Of a stretch of DNA of 64,000 bases, positions 1 through 8,035 are shown piece by piece; positions within the stretch are counted from its first letter, which is position 1, and the number at the start of each line of letters is the position of its first letter. The notes beneath the pieces are model-generated. The model saw only the letters and a program-made list of their open reading frames with translations, had not been told where the DNA came from and ran no database searches. The DNA comes from Glaciecola nitratireducens FR1064. Its GTDB lineage: Bacteria > Pseudomonadota > Gammaproteobacteria > Enterobacterales > Alteromonadaceae. A program made the translations under genes and the position numbers. Location of the stretch: positions 744,001 through 808,000 of the forward strand of contig NC_016041.1 in NCBI RefSeq assembly GCF_000226565.1. Direction: 5' to 3'.

Positions 1-348
1 ATTGGTATCAACGTTGATTTACCCAATGCCGTCAGTGAAATTGACCAACCATTCGTCGACCTAGTTAGCATTACCCAAAAACCAGTTGACCGAAATGAAT
101 TAGTTGCACTTATCATTTTAACGTTAACTACAATGCTCACAGAATTTGAATTAAAAGGATTAGCCCCATTTTTATCTGAATGGAGAGAAGCTGACTTATT
201 TTATAATGAATACGTTTATTTAGAGTCTGGTAGCAATAGAATTCACGGTTTAAGTAAAGGTATAAATGAAGGGGGGGCTTTAATGCTAGAAAATGCAGGT
301 AAAGTCACACCGCATCACGGTGGAGAAATCAGTGTTAGAAAAAGCTAA
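1..348 (+). CDS. birA: BirA, biotin ligase/repressor, C-terminal part (5' end outside window)
   Basis: An open frame runs in from the left edge to a stop at 346-348, giving the last 115 residues. They fit the end of the biotin-protein ligase catalytic core (IGINV start, then a helix) followed by the small SH3-like C-terminal domain with a G-L-S-K-G-I-N-E-G-G-A-L loop near the end. The bifunctional BirA biotinylates the acetyl-CoA carboxylase carrier protein and represses the biotin operon; whether this one has the DNA-binding N-terminus cannot be seen here. It overlaps the next gene, coaX, by 17 nt, so the two are probably co-translated. birA next to coaX is a common arrangement for type III pantothenate kinases. 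Confidence 0.85.
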   Translation: MGINVDLPNAVSEIDQPFVDLVSITQKPVDRNELVALIILTLTTMLTEFELKGLAPFLSEWREADLFYNEYVYLESGSNRIHGLSKGINEGGALMLENAGKVTPHHGGEISVRKS

Positions 349-1057
349 TTTATGCATTGATGTCGGCAATACTTCTATAAAATCAGCGCTATATGATCCG
401 AACGAACGCGGTATTGCTTACATTTCACGTTATCGTGATGCTAGTGAGTTAATAACACCGATTCAAGCCGCTGGTCGTGTTTACCTTTCCAATGTAGGTA
501 AAGAAGACGTCACTCTCCTTATTCAATCTATCTGTGCAGATAATAATGTTCAGTTGTTTATTGCTGAAACCCAAAAAAGCGCATTTGGTTTAACAAATTC
601 TTATTCAACTCCATCAAATATGGGGGTCGATCGCTGGCTTGCGATGCTCGCATGTATGCAAAAAAGTCAAAGTAAAACCTTTTTAGTCGTCGATATTGGT
701 ACAGCTATGACAGTTGATGCGGTACAAAACGGAGTTCACCTCGGAGGATGGATCGTTCCTGGACTCTCTTTACTCAAGCAAAGTTTGTTTAAAAATACAC
801 AGCGCGTGTTTGGAAGTGAGGAAAATTTCGGTTTAACAGACTTTGGTAAGGACACACCGCTATGTGTTGACCATGGTTGTACTGCTCAAATTTTAGGCAC
901 TCTACTGATGGCTGAGAGAGAAATGAAAAAAAATGTCAAAAAATTTGAAATATTTTTGACTGGCGGCGATAAAAAACTATTTTTAAATCTGGATGTTAAA
1001 AATATTATTCAGTGTGAAAATCTGGTTTTAGAAGGTTTAACCTTGTTTGTTGATTAA
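332..1057 (+). CDS. coaX: Type III pantothenate kinase
   Basis: Phosphorylates pantothenate, the first step of coenzyme A synthesis, in the cytoplasm. The protein (241 residues) has the ASKHA-fold marks of the CoaX family: an N-terminal IDVGNTSIK phosphate-binding loop, GVDRW, a central DIGTAMTVDAV segment with the catalytic aspartate, and GGWIVPGL. I chose the GTG at 332 because a GGAG lies 6 nt upstream and translation then begins just before the IDVGNT motif; an ATG at 293 in the same frame would lie deep inside birA and add 13 non-conserved residues. Length is usual for the family (about 240-260). It overlaps the end of birA. No clear terminator follows before the tRNA promoter. Confidence 0.9.
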   Translation: MLEKANLCIDVGNTSIKSALYDPNERGIAYISRYRDASELITPIQAAGRVYLSNVGKEDVTLLIQSICADNNVQLFIAETQKSAFGLTNSYSTPSNMGVDRWLAMLACMQKSQSKTFLVVDIGTAMTVDAVQNGVHLGGWIVPGLSLLKQSLFKNTQRVFGSEENFGLTDFGKDTPLCVDHGCTAQILGTLLMAEREMKKNVKKFEIFLTGGDKKLFLNLDVKNIIQCENLVLEGLTLFVD

Positions 1058-1135
1058 AAATTATCAATAAATTGCGTTAAAAAAAGCCATATTAAAAAAA
1101 AGTACAAAAAAATGTGTTTTTTTCGCAATTAGCTA

Positions 1136-1164
1136 TTGCCACATGCCGATCATTTCTTTAATAT
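1136..1164 (+). promoter_or_regulatory. Promoter of the tRNA-tufB operon
   Basis: TTGCCA at 1136-1141 and TAATAT at 1159-1164 are separated by exactly 17 bp, and a GC-rich discriminator (GCGCACCC) follows, as in stable-RNA promoters under stringent control. Transcription would start about 20 nt before the first tRNA. Confidence 0.75.
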
Positions 1165-1184
1165 GCGCACCCACTTGATGCAGT

Positions 1185-1260
<76 letters not shown>

Positions 1261-1268
1261 TCAATCTC

Positions 1269-1353
1269 GGAGGGGTACCCAAGCGGTCAACGGGAGCAGA
1301 CTGTAAATCTGCCGGCTCAGCCTTCGCAGGTTCGAATCCTGCCCCCTCCACCA
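1269..1353 (+). tRNA. tRNA-Tyr (anticodon GTA)
   Basis: An 85-nt class II tRNA with a long variable arm, GGAGGGG/CCCCTCC acceptor stem, anticodon GTA at 1303-1305 and encoded CCA. It starts 8 nt after the tRNA-Thr. Confidence 0.97.
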
Positions 1354-1386
1354 CTTTCTTATGAAGTGGGGACGAGAATTAGGAAC

Positions 1387-1461
<75 letters not shown>

Positions 1462-1469
1462 TTAACGTT

Positions 1470-1545
1470 GCTGATATGGCTCAGTTGGTAGAGCGCACCC
1501 TTGGTAAGGGTGAGGTCGGCAGTTCGAATCTGCCTATCAGCACCA
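1470..1545 (+). tRNA. tRNA-Thr (anticodon GGT)
   Basis: A 76-nt cloverleaf with acceptor stem GCTGATA/TATCAGC, anticodon GGT at 1503-1505 and encoded CCA. Last tRNA before tufB. Confidence 0.97.
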
Positions 1546-1611
1546 CATCCTAATCTTCCTTCCTTACTTCATTGAAAATTAATTTTTTATACGTTGCTGG
1601 GAATATTTAAA

Positions 1612-2796
1612 ATGGCAAAGCAAAAGTTTGAACGTAATAAACCACACGTAAACGTTGGTACTATCGGCCACGTTGACCACGGTAAAACAACTCTTACAGC
1701 GGCAATCACGTCGGTACTAGCAAAAACTTACGGCGGTTCCGCTCAAGCATTTGATCAAATCGACAACGCTCCAGAAGAGCGCGAGCGCGGTATCACTATC
1801 TCTACGTCACACGTAGAATACGATACGCCTAAGCGTCACTATGCACACGTAGATTGTCCTGGACACGCCGATTATGTTAAGAACATGATCACTGGTGCTG
1901 CTCAAATGGACGGCGGTATCTTGGTTGTTGCGGCAACTGACGGTCCTATGCCACAAACACGTGAGCACATCTTGTTAGGTCGCCAGGTTGGTATCCCTTA
2001 CATGATCGTATTCATGAACAAATGTGACATGGTAGACGACGAAGAATTACTAGAATTGGTAGAAATGGAAGTTCGCGAACTTCTTACAGAATACGAATTC
2101 CCAGGTGACGATTTACCCGTTATTCAAGGCTCAGCACTTAAAGCGCTAGAAGGCGACGAGAAGTGGGAAGCAAAAATCATCGAACTAGCAGAAGCTCTAG
2201 ATAACTATATCCCAGAGCCAGAGCGTGACGTTGACAAGCCATTCATTCTTCCAATCGAAGATGTTTTCTCAATTTCAGGCCGTGGTACAGTAGTAACGGG
2301 TCGTGTTGAGCAAGGTATTGTTAAAGTAGGCGAAGAAGTAGAAATCGTTGGTATTAAAGACACAGTTAAGACAACTTGTACTGGTGTTGAAATGTTCCGT
2401 AAGTTGCTTGACGAAGGTCGTGCAGGCGAGAACGTTGGTGTTCTTCTACGTGGTACAAAGCGTGAAGACGTAGAACGTGGTCAAGTACTAGCGAAGCCAG
2501 GTTCAATCAACCCACACACTAAGTTTGAAGCTGAAGTATATATCTTGAGCAAAGACGAAGGTGGTCGCCACACTCCTTTCTTTAAAGGATACCGTCCACA
2601 GTTTTACTTCCGTACAACTGACGTAACAGGCGCTGTAGAGCTTCCTGAAGGCGTAGAAATGGTAATGCCAGGTGACAACTTGAAATTCGTAGTAGAGTTG
2701 ATTGCACCCATCGCGATGGACGAAGGTTTACGCTTCGCAATCCGTGAAGGTGGCCGTACAGTAGGTGCTGGTGTTGTTGCGAAAGTCATCGCATAA
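1612..2796 (+). CDS. tufB: Elongation factor Tu
   Basis: Delivers aminoacyl-tRNA to the ribosome as a GTPase. The 394-residue protein has GHVDHGKT (P-loop, residues 19-26), the DCPGH and NKCD GTPase motifs, then the two beta-barrel domains, ending VVAKVIA. The start is the ATG at 1612 ([12 protein letters not shown], as in other EF-Tu); a TTG at 1594 in frame would add six unrelated residues. It follows the four tRNAs and is called tufB from that position; a second tuf copy (tufA) in the str operon is expected elsewhere. Codon use is strongly optimised (many CGT, GGT, GAA). A hairpin terminator ends the unit. Confidence 0.97.
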   Translation: MAKQKFERNKPHVNVGTIGHVDHGKTTLTAAITSVLAKTYGGSAQAFDQIDNAPEERERGITISTSHVEYDTPKRHYAHVDCPGHADYVKNMITGAAQMDGGILVVAATDGPMPQTREHILLGRQVGIPYMIVFMNKCDMVDDEELLELVEMEVRELLTEYEFPGDDLPVIQGSALKALEGDEKWEAKIIELAEALDNYIPEPERDVDKPFILPIEDVFSISGRGTVVTGRVEQGIVKVGEEVEIVGIKDTVKTTCTGVEMFRKLLDEGRAGENVGVLLRGTKREDVERGQVLAKPGSINPHTKFEAEVYILSKDEGGRHTPFFKGYRPQFYFRTTDVTGAVELPEGVEMVMPGDNLKFVVELIAPIAMDEGLRFAIREGGRTVGAGVVAKVIA

Positions 2797-2816
2797 TACC
2801 GACTGCAAATACGAAG

Positions 2817-2842
2817 AAGGCGCTCAATGAGCGCCTTTTTTT
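2817..2842 (+). terminator. Intrinsic terminator of tufB
   Basis: A 9-bp stem AAGGCGCTC/GAGCGCCTT with an AAT loop, followed by a T run, 20 nt after the tufB stop. It implies tufB is not co-transcribed with a downstream secE-nusG. Confidence 0.92.
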
Positions 2843-2854
2843 GCTTAAGAAAAA

Positions 2855-3217
2855 GTGTTATCGGGGAACGCAGAGTAAGCCTTCGCTCCTGCAAACACGC
2901 TTTTCGCCATCCTTGGCCGCTCTCAAATGGCGTCCTTGCCGTTTGAAGGTTTGCAGGAGCGAAGGCTTACTCTGCGCCCCCCGATAACACTTATCACACA
3001 AACGCGCTGTTCGCCATCCTTGGCCTCTCGCTAATGGCATCCTTGCCATTAGACGGTTTGTGTGGGGAAAAGGCCCCGCCTGCTGCTCCCGATAACACTT
3101 ATCACACAAACACGCTGTTCGCCATCCTTGGCCGCTCTCAAACGGCGTCCTTGCCGTTTGAAGGTTTGCAGGAACGAAGGCTTACTCTGCGTCACCCGAT
3201 GACACTTATCACGCAAG
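2855..3217. repeat. Tandem array of three ~108-bp palindromic repeats
   Basis: Three copies lie head to tail. The shared CGCCATCCTTGG core begins at 2905, 3012 and 3120 (spacing 107 and 108), and a GAT(A/G)ACACTTATCAC segment begins at 2983, 3091 and 3198. Copy 1 is a near-perfect palindrome: arms 2869-2896 and 2949-2976 are 28-nt exact inverted repeats, extended outward by GTGTTATCGGGG (2855-2866) and its complement (2979-2990) across two mismatches. Each copy also holds a small inner hairpin (2923-2946, 3031-3052, 3138-3161). Copy 2 uses different, shorter arms (CACACAAAC 2995-3003 with its complement 3056-3064). Copy 3 is a mosaic, with a copy-2-like left arm and a copy-1-like right arm. 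No protein is encoded credibly. It resembles intergenic palindromic elements of the REP/ERIC kind, but I do not recognise a named family. Confidence 0.9.
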
Positions 3218-3275
3218 TGTGGCTTAACTATGCAAGCTCGTATGCAATTTTAATTCTTTTGAGGCCATCAAAATA

Positions 3276-3785
3276 TCAGCCGTTTGGTACTAATAAGTCA
3301 ATTCTACGCATGATTTTGGCCACATCCTTATCCACATCCGCCATATTGGAAGCTGATGTGATTGCGTCTATTCCTTTTATTTTTAAATCTCCCTGACCTG
3401 AAGTACTCAGTACAATAGTGTTGTCTGCGTCTGGATTACGATGAACAAATGACATTGCATCCTGTTGAGGTCTCCAACTTTCCCACGTATGTAAAATAAC
3501 AATGGCAGTCCACTCTTCAGTGTTTACGTCTGCTAAAGCAGATACATCAATTACCGTAATATTAAATGGACGATTTTTAAGTTGTTCAATGACGCCGTCA
3601 ACCAATGATCTTTTGTATGCGCTTCCTTGCGTAGCTATTAATAGATTGTATATTGAGTTTTCAGATTTAATTGTAAAGGAAGGCACAAACTCCATGGAAT
3701 ACTTTACGTTGTACCATGTTAGTGAAGAGAATAGGGTTAAGCCGACAAGTACTGCAGCTAATGTGACTTTTTTTCGTGTACTCAT
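3276..3785 (-). CDS. Membrane-anchored hypothetical protein with flavodoxin-like core
   Basis: 169 residues, not recognised as a named family. An N-terminal hydrophobic segment (about residues 6-24) would anchor it in the inner membrane. The rest starts with IYNLLIATQGSAYKRSLVDGV, which resembles the beta-strand/phosphate-loop/helix opening of a flavodoxin, then has a strand (ITVIDVSAL) and AIVILHTWESWRPQQD, which aligns loosely with the LIILGTPVW loop of the neighbouring flavodoxin. The start is the ATG at 3785, with AGAGGTG six nt upstream; a GTG three codons earlier overlaps that site. It lies 21 nt downstream of the flavodoxin gene on the same strand and is probably in its operon. Function unknown; the flavodoxin fold is an inference. 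Confidence 0.7.
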   Translation of the reverse strand: MSTRKKVTLAAVLVGLTLFSSLTWYNVKYSMEFVPSFTIKSENSIYNLLIATQGSAYKRSLVDGVIEQLKNRPFNITVIDVSALADVNTEEWTAIVILHTWESWRPQQDAMSFVHRNPDADNTIVLSTSGQGDLKIKGIDAITSASNMADVDKDVAKIMRRIDLLVPNG

Positions 3786-3806
3786 AACTAACACCTCTGA
3801 TTATTA

Positions 3807-4331
3807 TCAAGCCATATGATGCGGTTTGTGATCAACTGCTCCGGTGCTGCACTCTTCAATTCGCCCTCGGCAGACATCAATGAAGTCAGACAGTTTTTGG
3901 TTATTGTTTAAATCGACCATGTCACTGCGTGTCATTTCAAGCGTTGCAATTGGCTGTTGTCCACATAACTCTGACATACTTTTAAAAACTGCATTTCCTC
4001 CGGAGGAACTTTCAGTACAAAAAAAAGCTATTTTTTTAAAGTGAGATTTCTCTTGATTAATAAATGCCCTTACTGGAGATGATAGTCTCGTCATCCAAAC
4101 AGGCGTTCCTAAAATAATTAGGTCGTATTGTGAGGGGTTAGCACCAAATGAACGAATTTTACTCGGCTTGTTTAGCAAAACCTGATACATCAAACGCAGC
4201 ATGGTAAAAAAGTTAGTATTTTTACTACGTTCTTCAATCTGGGTTTTATCAGCAGAAAGCTTTGTTGCAAGAAAATCGCCTAGTTTTTTTGTATTGCCAG
4301 AAAGCGAATAGTAAACAATCATTGTTTTCAT
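3807..4331 (-). CDS. Flavodoxin-family protein
   Basis: A 174-residue cytoplasmic protein expected to bind FMN and carry electrons or act as a quinone/flavin reductase. The phosphate-binding loop is YYSLSGNTKKLG near residues 7-18, as in the flavodoxin family (T/S-x-S/T-G-N-T). The loop LIILGTPVWMTRLSSPVRAFI matches the isoalloxazine-flanking region, and IAFFCTESSSGG the next strand and loop. Length is typical for short-chain flavodoxins. It is followed by the membrane-anchored hypothetical gene, so the pair may form a small electron-transfer unit. The natural partner cannot be told from sequence. Confidence 0.85.
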   Translation of the reverse strand: MKTMIVYYSLSGNTKKLGDFLATKLSADKTQIEERSKNTNFFTMLRLMYQVLLNKPSKIRSFGANPSQYDLIILGTPVWMTRLSSPVRAFINQEKSHFKKIAFFCTESSSGGNAVFKSMSELCGQQPIATLEMTRSDMVDLNNNQKLSDFIDVCRGRIEECSTGAVDHKPHHMA

Positions 4332-4480
4332 TAGTCGATCCCTATTTTTTGGTCTCGGTTGGTTTTTTCCAATAAACTTAACGTATAGTTAATATTTATG
4401 ACAAAACTTGAGTGGTTCTTCTGTTTATTTTTACTCACGTTTTCCTGCGATAGCTAGGCATTGTTGAATGGGTAACGAAG

Positions 4481-4507
4481 AGGCTGATATTATTCATCAG
4501 CCTTTTT
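4481..4507 (+). terminator. Orphan intrinsic terminator on the plus strand
   Basis: AGGCTGAT (4481-4488) pairs with ATCAGCCT (4496-4503) and is followed by TTTTTAT on the plus strand. There is no plus-strand gene upstream; the neighbours on both sides are on minus. Read from minus there is no T tract. It may end an unannotated short RNA. Confidence 0.6.
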
Positions 4508-4623
4508 ATCTTCATATTAATTTCAGTTAAATTTATATGTGCCGCCCTGTGTTTTAACGCAGTATAACAACGCAAAATCGTGTGCTTAAATCTAACGAAA
4601 TTGATTTACCATACAAATCAGAT

Positions 4624-5121
4624 TCAATCGTTAATCTTTATTTTTCGCTGCGCCTCTTGAGCATGATTAGATTTAGGTAGCGTAATATGTAAGATTCCCT
4701 TCTTAAATTCGGCCTTTATTTTGTCTTGCTCCACACTATTGGGTAAGTTGAAGCTGCGTTTAAAGTAGCCGTATCTGCGCTCCATTACATGATAGCTTTC
4801 ATCTATGTCCTCTTTTTTTTCCGTTTTCTTTTCACCACTAACGGTGAGGATATCATCTGAAATGTCTAAGCTAATATCGCCAACTTCTAAGCCCGGCAAT
4901 TCAGCTGATATCTCGTAACTCTTTTTGTCTTCCTTTATGTCTACGCTGGGGCTTAGGTTTAAATCACTTGTTTTGAACAGATTTTCGTCTGTCATACGAA
5001 ATGGCCAATGACTTTTCATATTATTGAATATTCTGTCCATATGATCCCATGACATATCAATAGGAAATAAACCTGTTTGTTTAGTTGGGCTGGTTTGTTC
5101 TCTACTTTGTATATTCGACAT
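4624..5121 (-). CDS. Hsp20-family small heat-shock chaperone
   Basis: A 165-residue ATP-independent holdase. The alpha-crystallin domain spans about residues 55-155: PSVDIKEDKKSYEISAELPG opens it, followed by DISDDILTVSGEKK, a charged ERRYGYFKRSFNLP loop and the A-x-x-x-n-G-I-L signature (AEFKKGILHITLPK). The C-terminus ends in short charged residues after LPKS and lacks an obvious I-x-I/V tail motif except near IKIND. The N-terminal arm (SWDHMDRIFNNM) is like class A Hsp20 proteins. The start has GGAGAA upstream. It stands alone; I found no convincing sigma-32 promoter by eye. Confidence 0.92.
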   Translation of the reverse strand: MSNIQSREQTSPTKQTGLFPIDMSWDHMDRIFNNMKSHWPFRMTDENLFKTSDLNLSPSVDIKEDKKSYEISAELPGLEVGDISLDISDDILTVSGEKKTEKKEDIDESYHVMERRYGYFKRSFNLPNSVEQDKIKAEFKKGILHITLPKSNHAQEAQRKIKIND

Positions 5122-5319
5122 AATGATTCTCCGATGTTTATTTATAAACTAGTTTAAAAGATGGTTGGTTAAGCGCTGCTGTCACCATTGGGTAATTACA
5201 GTTAACCCTGCTTAGCTAGTAAACTAATTTATGAAAATTTATGTTTGACTAGAATCAAACTTTGAGCTTAAAACTAAGTTGTAGGAGAAATATTTTTTTA
5301 GATTGATGTGAAGGGAGTA

Positions 5320-6195
5320 TTAGGCAGCTAAATAGCTTGTGATATAACTTTCTATATATTTTATTCGGTTTGATTTTATTGCTTGTCGATTAAAGCATAA
5401 ATAAAGGTTTTCATTTACTGGTTTATTTAGATGGTGAATTCGGATCAAACCTTGCTGATGAAATGCCTTTGCGGCATGCAGAGGCAGAACCGTAAACCCG
5501 AAACCTCGGCTAACCGGCTCTAGTATTAAACTAATTTGGTTTGAAAACCCTTTATGCGTAAATTGTTTAACATGTTCAAACTCGCTGAAATTTTCGCTCA
5601 ATAGTAATCTCCCATGATGAGCAGCGTCTGGATGTGCAATAAACCCCAGTTGTATTAGCTGTTTCCAATCCACTGAAGTTATATTTTTTGGCGTTACTAA
5701 AACTAGGGGTTCAACCGCAATTTTTTTGCTAATCAAATTATTGACTTTGGTTAAATCAGTAAGCAGACCTAAATCAATTTTGCGTTCTGCTAGCGCTTGT
5801 TCAATGTTTTTGTTTGGTGCAAATGTATAGTCGATTATCAAATTTGGATGATTTGATTGATGGCTTAATAAAAATGGGTAAAGGCGCAGTCCTATGCTTC
5901 CCGGAGAGGAGAATTTAACGACCCCTTCATGCGGTTCGTCGTGTTTAATCAACCTTTCTAAGTCTTCAGATGATTTTAAAAGTTCATTACCTTGATGGTA
6001 TAACTGCTCACCCGCATTGGTAAGCGAGAAAGACTTTCCTTCGCGAATTAACAAAGGCACTTCAAGTTGCTGCTCAAGTTTTTTAATGTGCTGACTAACA
6101 CCCGATTGTGTCATTGCGAGGCGATCGGCCGTACGAGTAAAGTGACCATTCTCTACCAGAGTGCAAAATGTCTTTAACAAGGTTTGATTAATCAT
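5320..6195 (-). CDS. LysR-family transcriptional regulator
   Basis: 291 residues with the LysR winged helix-turn-helix in the first 60 (TLVENGHFTRTADRLAMTQSGVSQHIKKLEQQL) and a periplasmic-binding-like effector domain after it. It is divergent from the VOC-fold gene at 6289 with only 93 bp between them. In this family that arrangement usually means the regulator controls the divergent gene and itself, so the VOC protein and perhaps the racemase-family gene are the likely targets. The inducer is unknown. Confidence 0.92.
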   Translation of the reverse strand: MINQTLLKTFCTLVENGHFTRTADRLAMTQSGVSQHIKKLEQQLEVPLLIREGKSFSLTNAGEQLYHQGNELLKSSEDLERLIKHDEPHEGVVKFSSPGSIGLRLYPFLLSHQSNHPNLIIDYTFAPNKNIEQALAERKIDLGLLTDLTKVNNLISKKIAVEPLVLVTPKNITSVDWKQLIQLGFIAHPDAAHHGRLLLSENFSEFEHVKQFTHKGFSNQISLILEPVSRGFGFTVLPLHAAKAFHQQGLIRIHHLNKPVNENLYLCFNRQAIKSNRIKYIESYITSYLAA

Positions 6196-6209
6196 TACAA
6201 AATATACTT

Positions 6210-6224
6210 ATTTATATAATAAAT
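6210..6224. promoter_or_regulatory. Candidate LysR-type operator (T-N11-A dyad)
   Basis: ATTTA-TATAA-TAAAT is a dyad with T at 6211 and A at 6223, the T-N11-A form bound by LysR proteins. It lies between the divergent LysR and VOC genes. A TATAAT at 6253-6258 could be the minus-10 of the VOC gene and has no good minus-35, as expected for an activated promoter. Confidence 0.4.
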
Positions 6225-6288
6225 GATAATTTTTTAATCTTAACATGCCCGCTATAATTCAATCAACTAATAACCAGAGGTAGAGAGC

Positions 6289-6789
6289 ATGAGTAAAGCA
6301 TATCCACGATCTTTTTCACACATAGGTATTTCCGTTCCAAACCTAGAACGAGCTGTTAAATTTTATACTGAAGTTTTAGGTTGGTATCAGATAATGGTGC
6401 CAACGACTATCATCGAAGACAGCAGTCCAATTGGCGAGATGTGTACCGATGTTTTCGGTGCGGACTGGGGGCAATTTAAGATAGCCCACCTGTCTACAGG
6501 TGACCGTATTGGCGTTGAACTGTTTGAGTTTACTAACCAACAGCAGCCAGACAATAATTTTGAGTATTGGAAAACTGGTGTATTTCATTTTTGCGTTCAA
6601 GACCCAAATTTAGAAGAATTAGTTGAGAAAATAGTCGAGGCAGGCGGTAAAAAAAGAATGGAAAAGCCACGTTACTATTATCCAGGTGAAAAACCCTACC
6701 GAATGATTTACATGGAAGACCCGTTTGGAAATATTCTTGAAATATATAGCCATAGCTATGAGTTAACGTATTCAGATGGCGCGTATTAA
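6289..6789 (+). CDS. VOC-superfamily (glyoxalase/dioxygenase fold) protein
   Basis: 166 residues. It opens with FSHIGISVPNLERAVKFYTEVLGW, the classic first beta-alpha-beta module of glyoxalase I/extradiol dioxygenase-type enzymes, and closes with YMEDPFGNILEIYSHSY, the second metal-site module with a glutamate. The histidine in FSHIG, the glutamate in VELFEF, the histidine in VFHFCV and the glutamate in ILEIYS are candidate metal ligands. Family members are metal-dependent lyases, isomerases, epimerases or dioxygenases, so substrate cannot be assigned. It is divergent from a LysR regulator and followed 138 nt later by a racemase-family gene, suggesting a small catabolic unit. Confidence 0.85.
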   Translation: MSKAYPRSFSHIGISVPNLERAVKFYTEVLGWYQIMVPTTIIEDSSPIGEMCTDVFGADWGQFKIAHLSTGDRIGVELFEFTNQQQPDNNFEYWKTGVFHFCVQDPNLEELVEKIVEAGGKKRMEKPRYYYPGEKPYRMIYMEDPFGNILEIYSHSYELTYSDGAY

Positions 6790-6927
6790 CTAATTAGAGG
6801 CAGCAATGTACTTTCATTGTACTTGCAAAGTAAAGTCGCAATTGAATTCTGATATGTGCACTTTGCAGGTGTAGTGAGTTACACTCTGCCACGAAAACAG
6901 AATAGCTCAACGCCCACAGGAATTAGT

Positions 6928-7641
6928 ATGATGCGCCCAACCAAAATGAAAACTATCGGCATTCTCGGTGGTATGAGTAATCAAGCCACGTCTGAATATT
7001 ATCGAATGATTAACGAGCTTGTTAATCAGCGCTTAGGTGGTTGGGAAATTGGGGAAACACTGATCCAAGGTCTTAATTTTGGCAATATTGAATATTACGT
7101 TAGAAACGGTTTGTGGGATGAAGCCCGCACGTATATTGAGGCGAAAGCAAAAGGTGCAGAATTAGCTGGCGCTGATATGCTTATTTGCGTTAGCAATACG
7201 ATGCATTGTGTTCTTGATAATATTGATAGCGTGGTGAGTATTCCTTTTATTCATATCAGTGATCCAACTGGACAAGCAATAAAGAATGCGGGGCTGACGA
7301 AAGTAGGTATTTTAGGCACTAAGCCAGTTATGCAAGCAAGCTATATCAAAGACCGGTTTGAGAAAAAGTTTGGTATAGAAGTCATTTCGCCAAATGAAAG
7401 CGAACAGATTTCCGTAGACAAAATTATCTTTGATGAACTTGTAAAAGGAAAAACTTCAACGGAGTCAAAACAGGCCTACGTTAGTGTGTGTGAAAACTTA
7501 CTATTAAAAGGCGCACAGGGAATAATTTTGGGTTGTACGGAAATATTTTTGTTGTTGAAGCCGGAGGATCTTCCGCAAGCACCGTTATTCAATACCACAG
7601 AGTTACATGCAAAAGCGGCTGTGGATTTAGCACTGGCGTGA
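6928..7641 (+). CDS. Aspartate/glutamate racemase-family protein
   Basis: 237 residues in the PLP-independent amino-acid racemase family. The N-terminus TIGILGGMSNQATSEYY is typical. Two catalytic cysteines are visible: C87 in CVSNTMH and C203 in LGCTEI, which act as the two acid/base residues on opposite faces of the substrate. The start ATG at 6928 has AGGAA seven nt upstream; an in-frame ATG at 6856 would add 24 unlikely residues. It follows the VOC gene on the same strand and may share its LysR control. It could be an Asp, Glu or broad-specificity racemase, or a hydantoin-racemase relative. Confidence 0.88.
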   Translation: MMRPTKMKTIGILGGMSNQATSEYYRMINELVNQRLGGWEIGETLIQGLNFGNIEYYVRNGLWDEARTYIEAKAKGAELAGADMLICVSNTMHCVLDNIDSVVSIPFIHISDPTGQAIKNAGLTKVGILGTKPVMQASYIKDRFEKKFGIEVISPNESEQISVDKIIFDELVKGKTSTESKQAYVSVCENLLLKGAQGIILGCTEIFLLLKPEDLPQAPLFNTTELHAKAAVDLALA

Positions 7642-8035
7642 AATAACAATCTAATTCAAGTGTACTTTCTCAATCCTGCACTAAGATTTTTGAATTAAAG
7701 AACATAAGCCTGTTTAAACAACTGAAGGTAAGTTGGTAGCCGTTATCAATGGAAAAATGGCATGGAGAGACGGTCATTGTTCCAGCTAATATAATAACAA
7801 CGCGTCATTTTAGAATTTTGAGTCGTTGTTCCATAGATCGGACGTTTAAGGATGAACTTACTTTATCTTTCTCCTTATTTTTGTCAGCTTTTTTTACATC
7901 ACTAATATTATAAAATTTAACTTGTTGTAATTATTGGTTATTTTATGTGGCCTAAATTTTGCTCTAACTTTTAAATAAAGTGCCTATCCATAAAGTGATT
8001 TGGTGTAAAACGTAAAGTTAAAAAAGGTGTAGTAA
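7642..8035. other. Intergenic stretch, 394 bp, no gene seen
   Basis: AT-rich sequence between the racemase-family gene and the PEP-CTERM-like gene. It has several short ORFs without ribosome sites and no clear hairpin terminator. It presumably holds the promoter of the gene at 8036, but I could not pick a convincing one. Confidence 0.5.

Noticed and set aside
2855..3217. CRISPR array
   Set aside because: Repeats are about 108 bp long and contiguous with internal palindromes; there are no unique spacers and no cas genes.
2858..3396. Two overlapping ORFs on both strands within and beyond the repeat array (2858-3109 minus, 3034-3396 plus)
   Set aside because: Their sequence is the palindromic repeats read in frame; no ribosome site and no recognisable protein.
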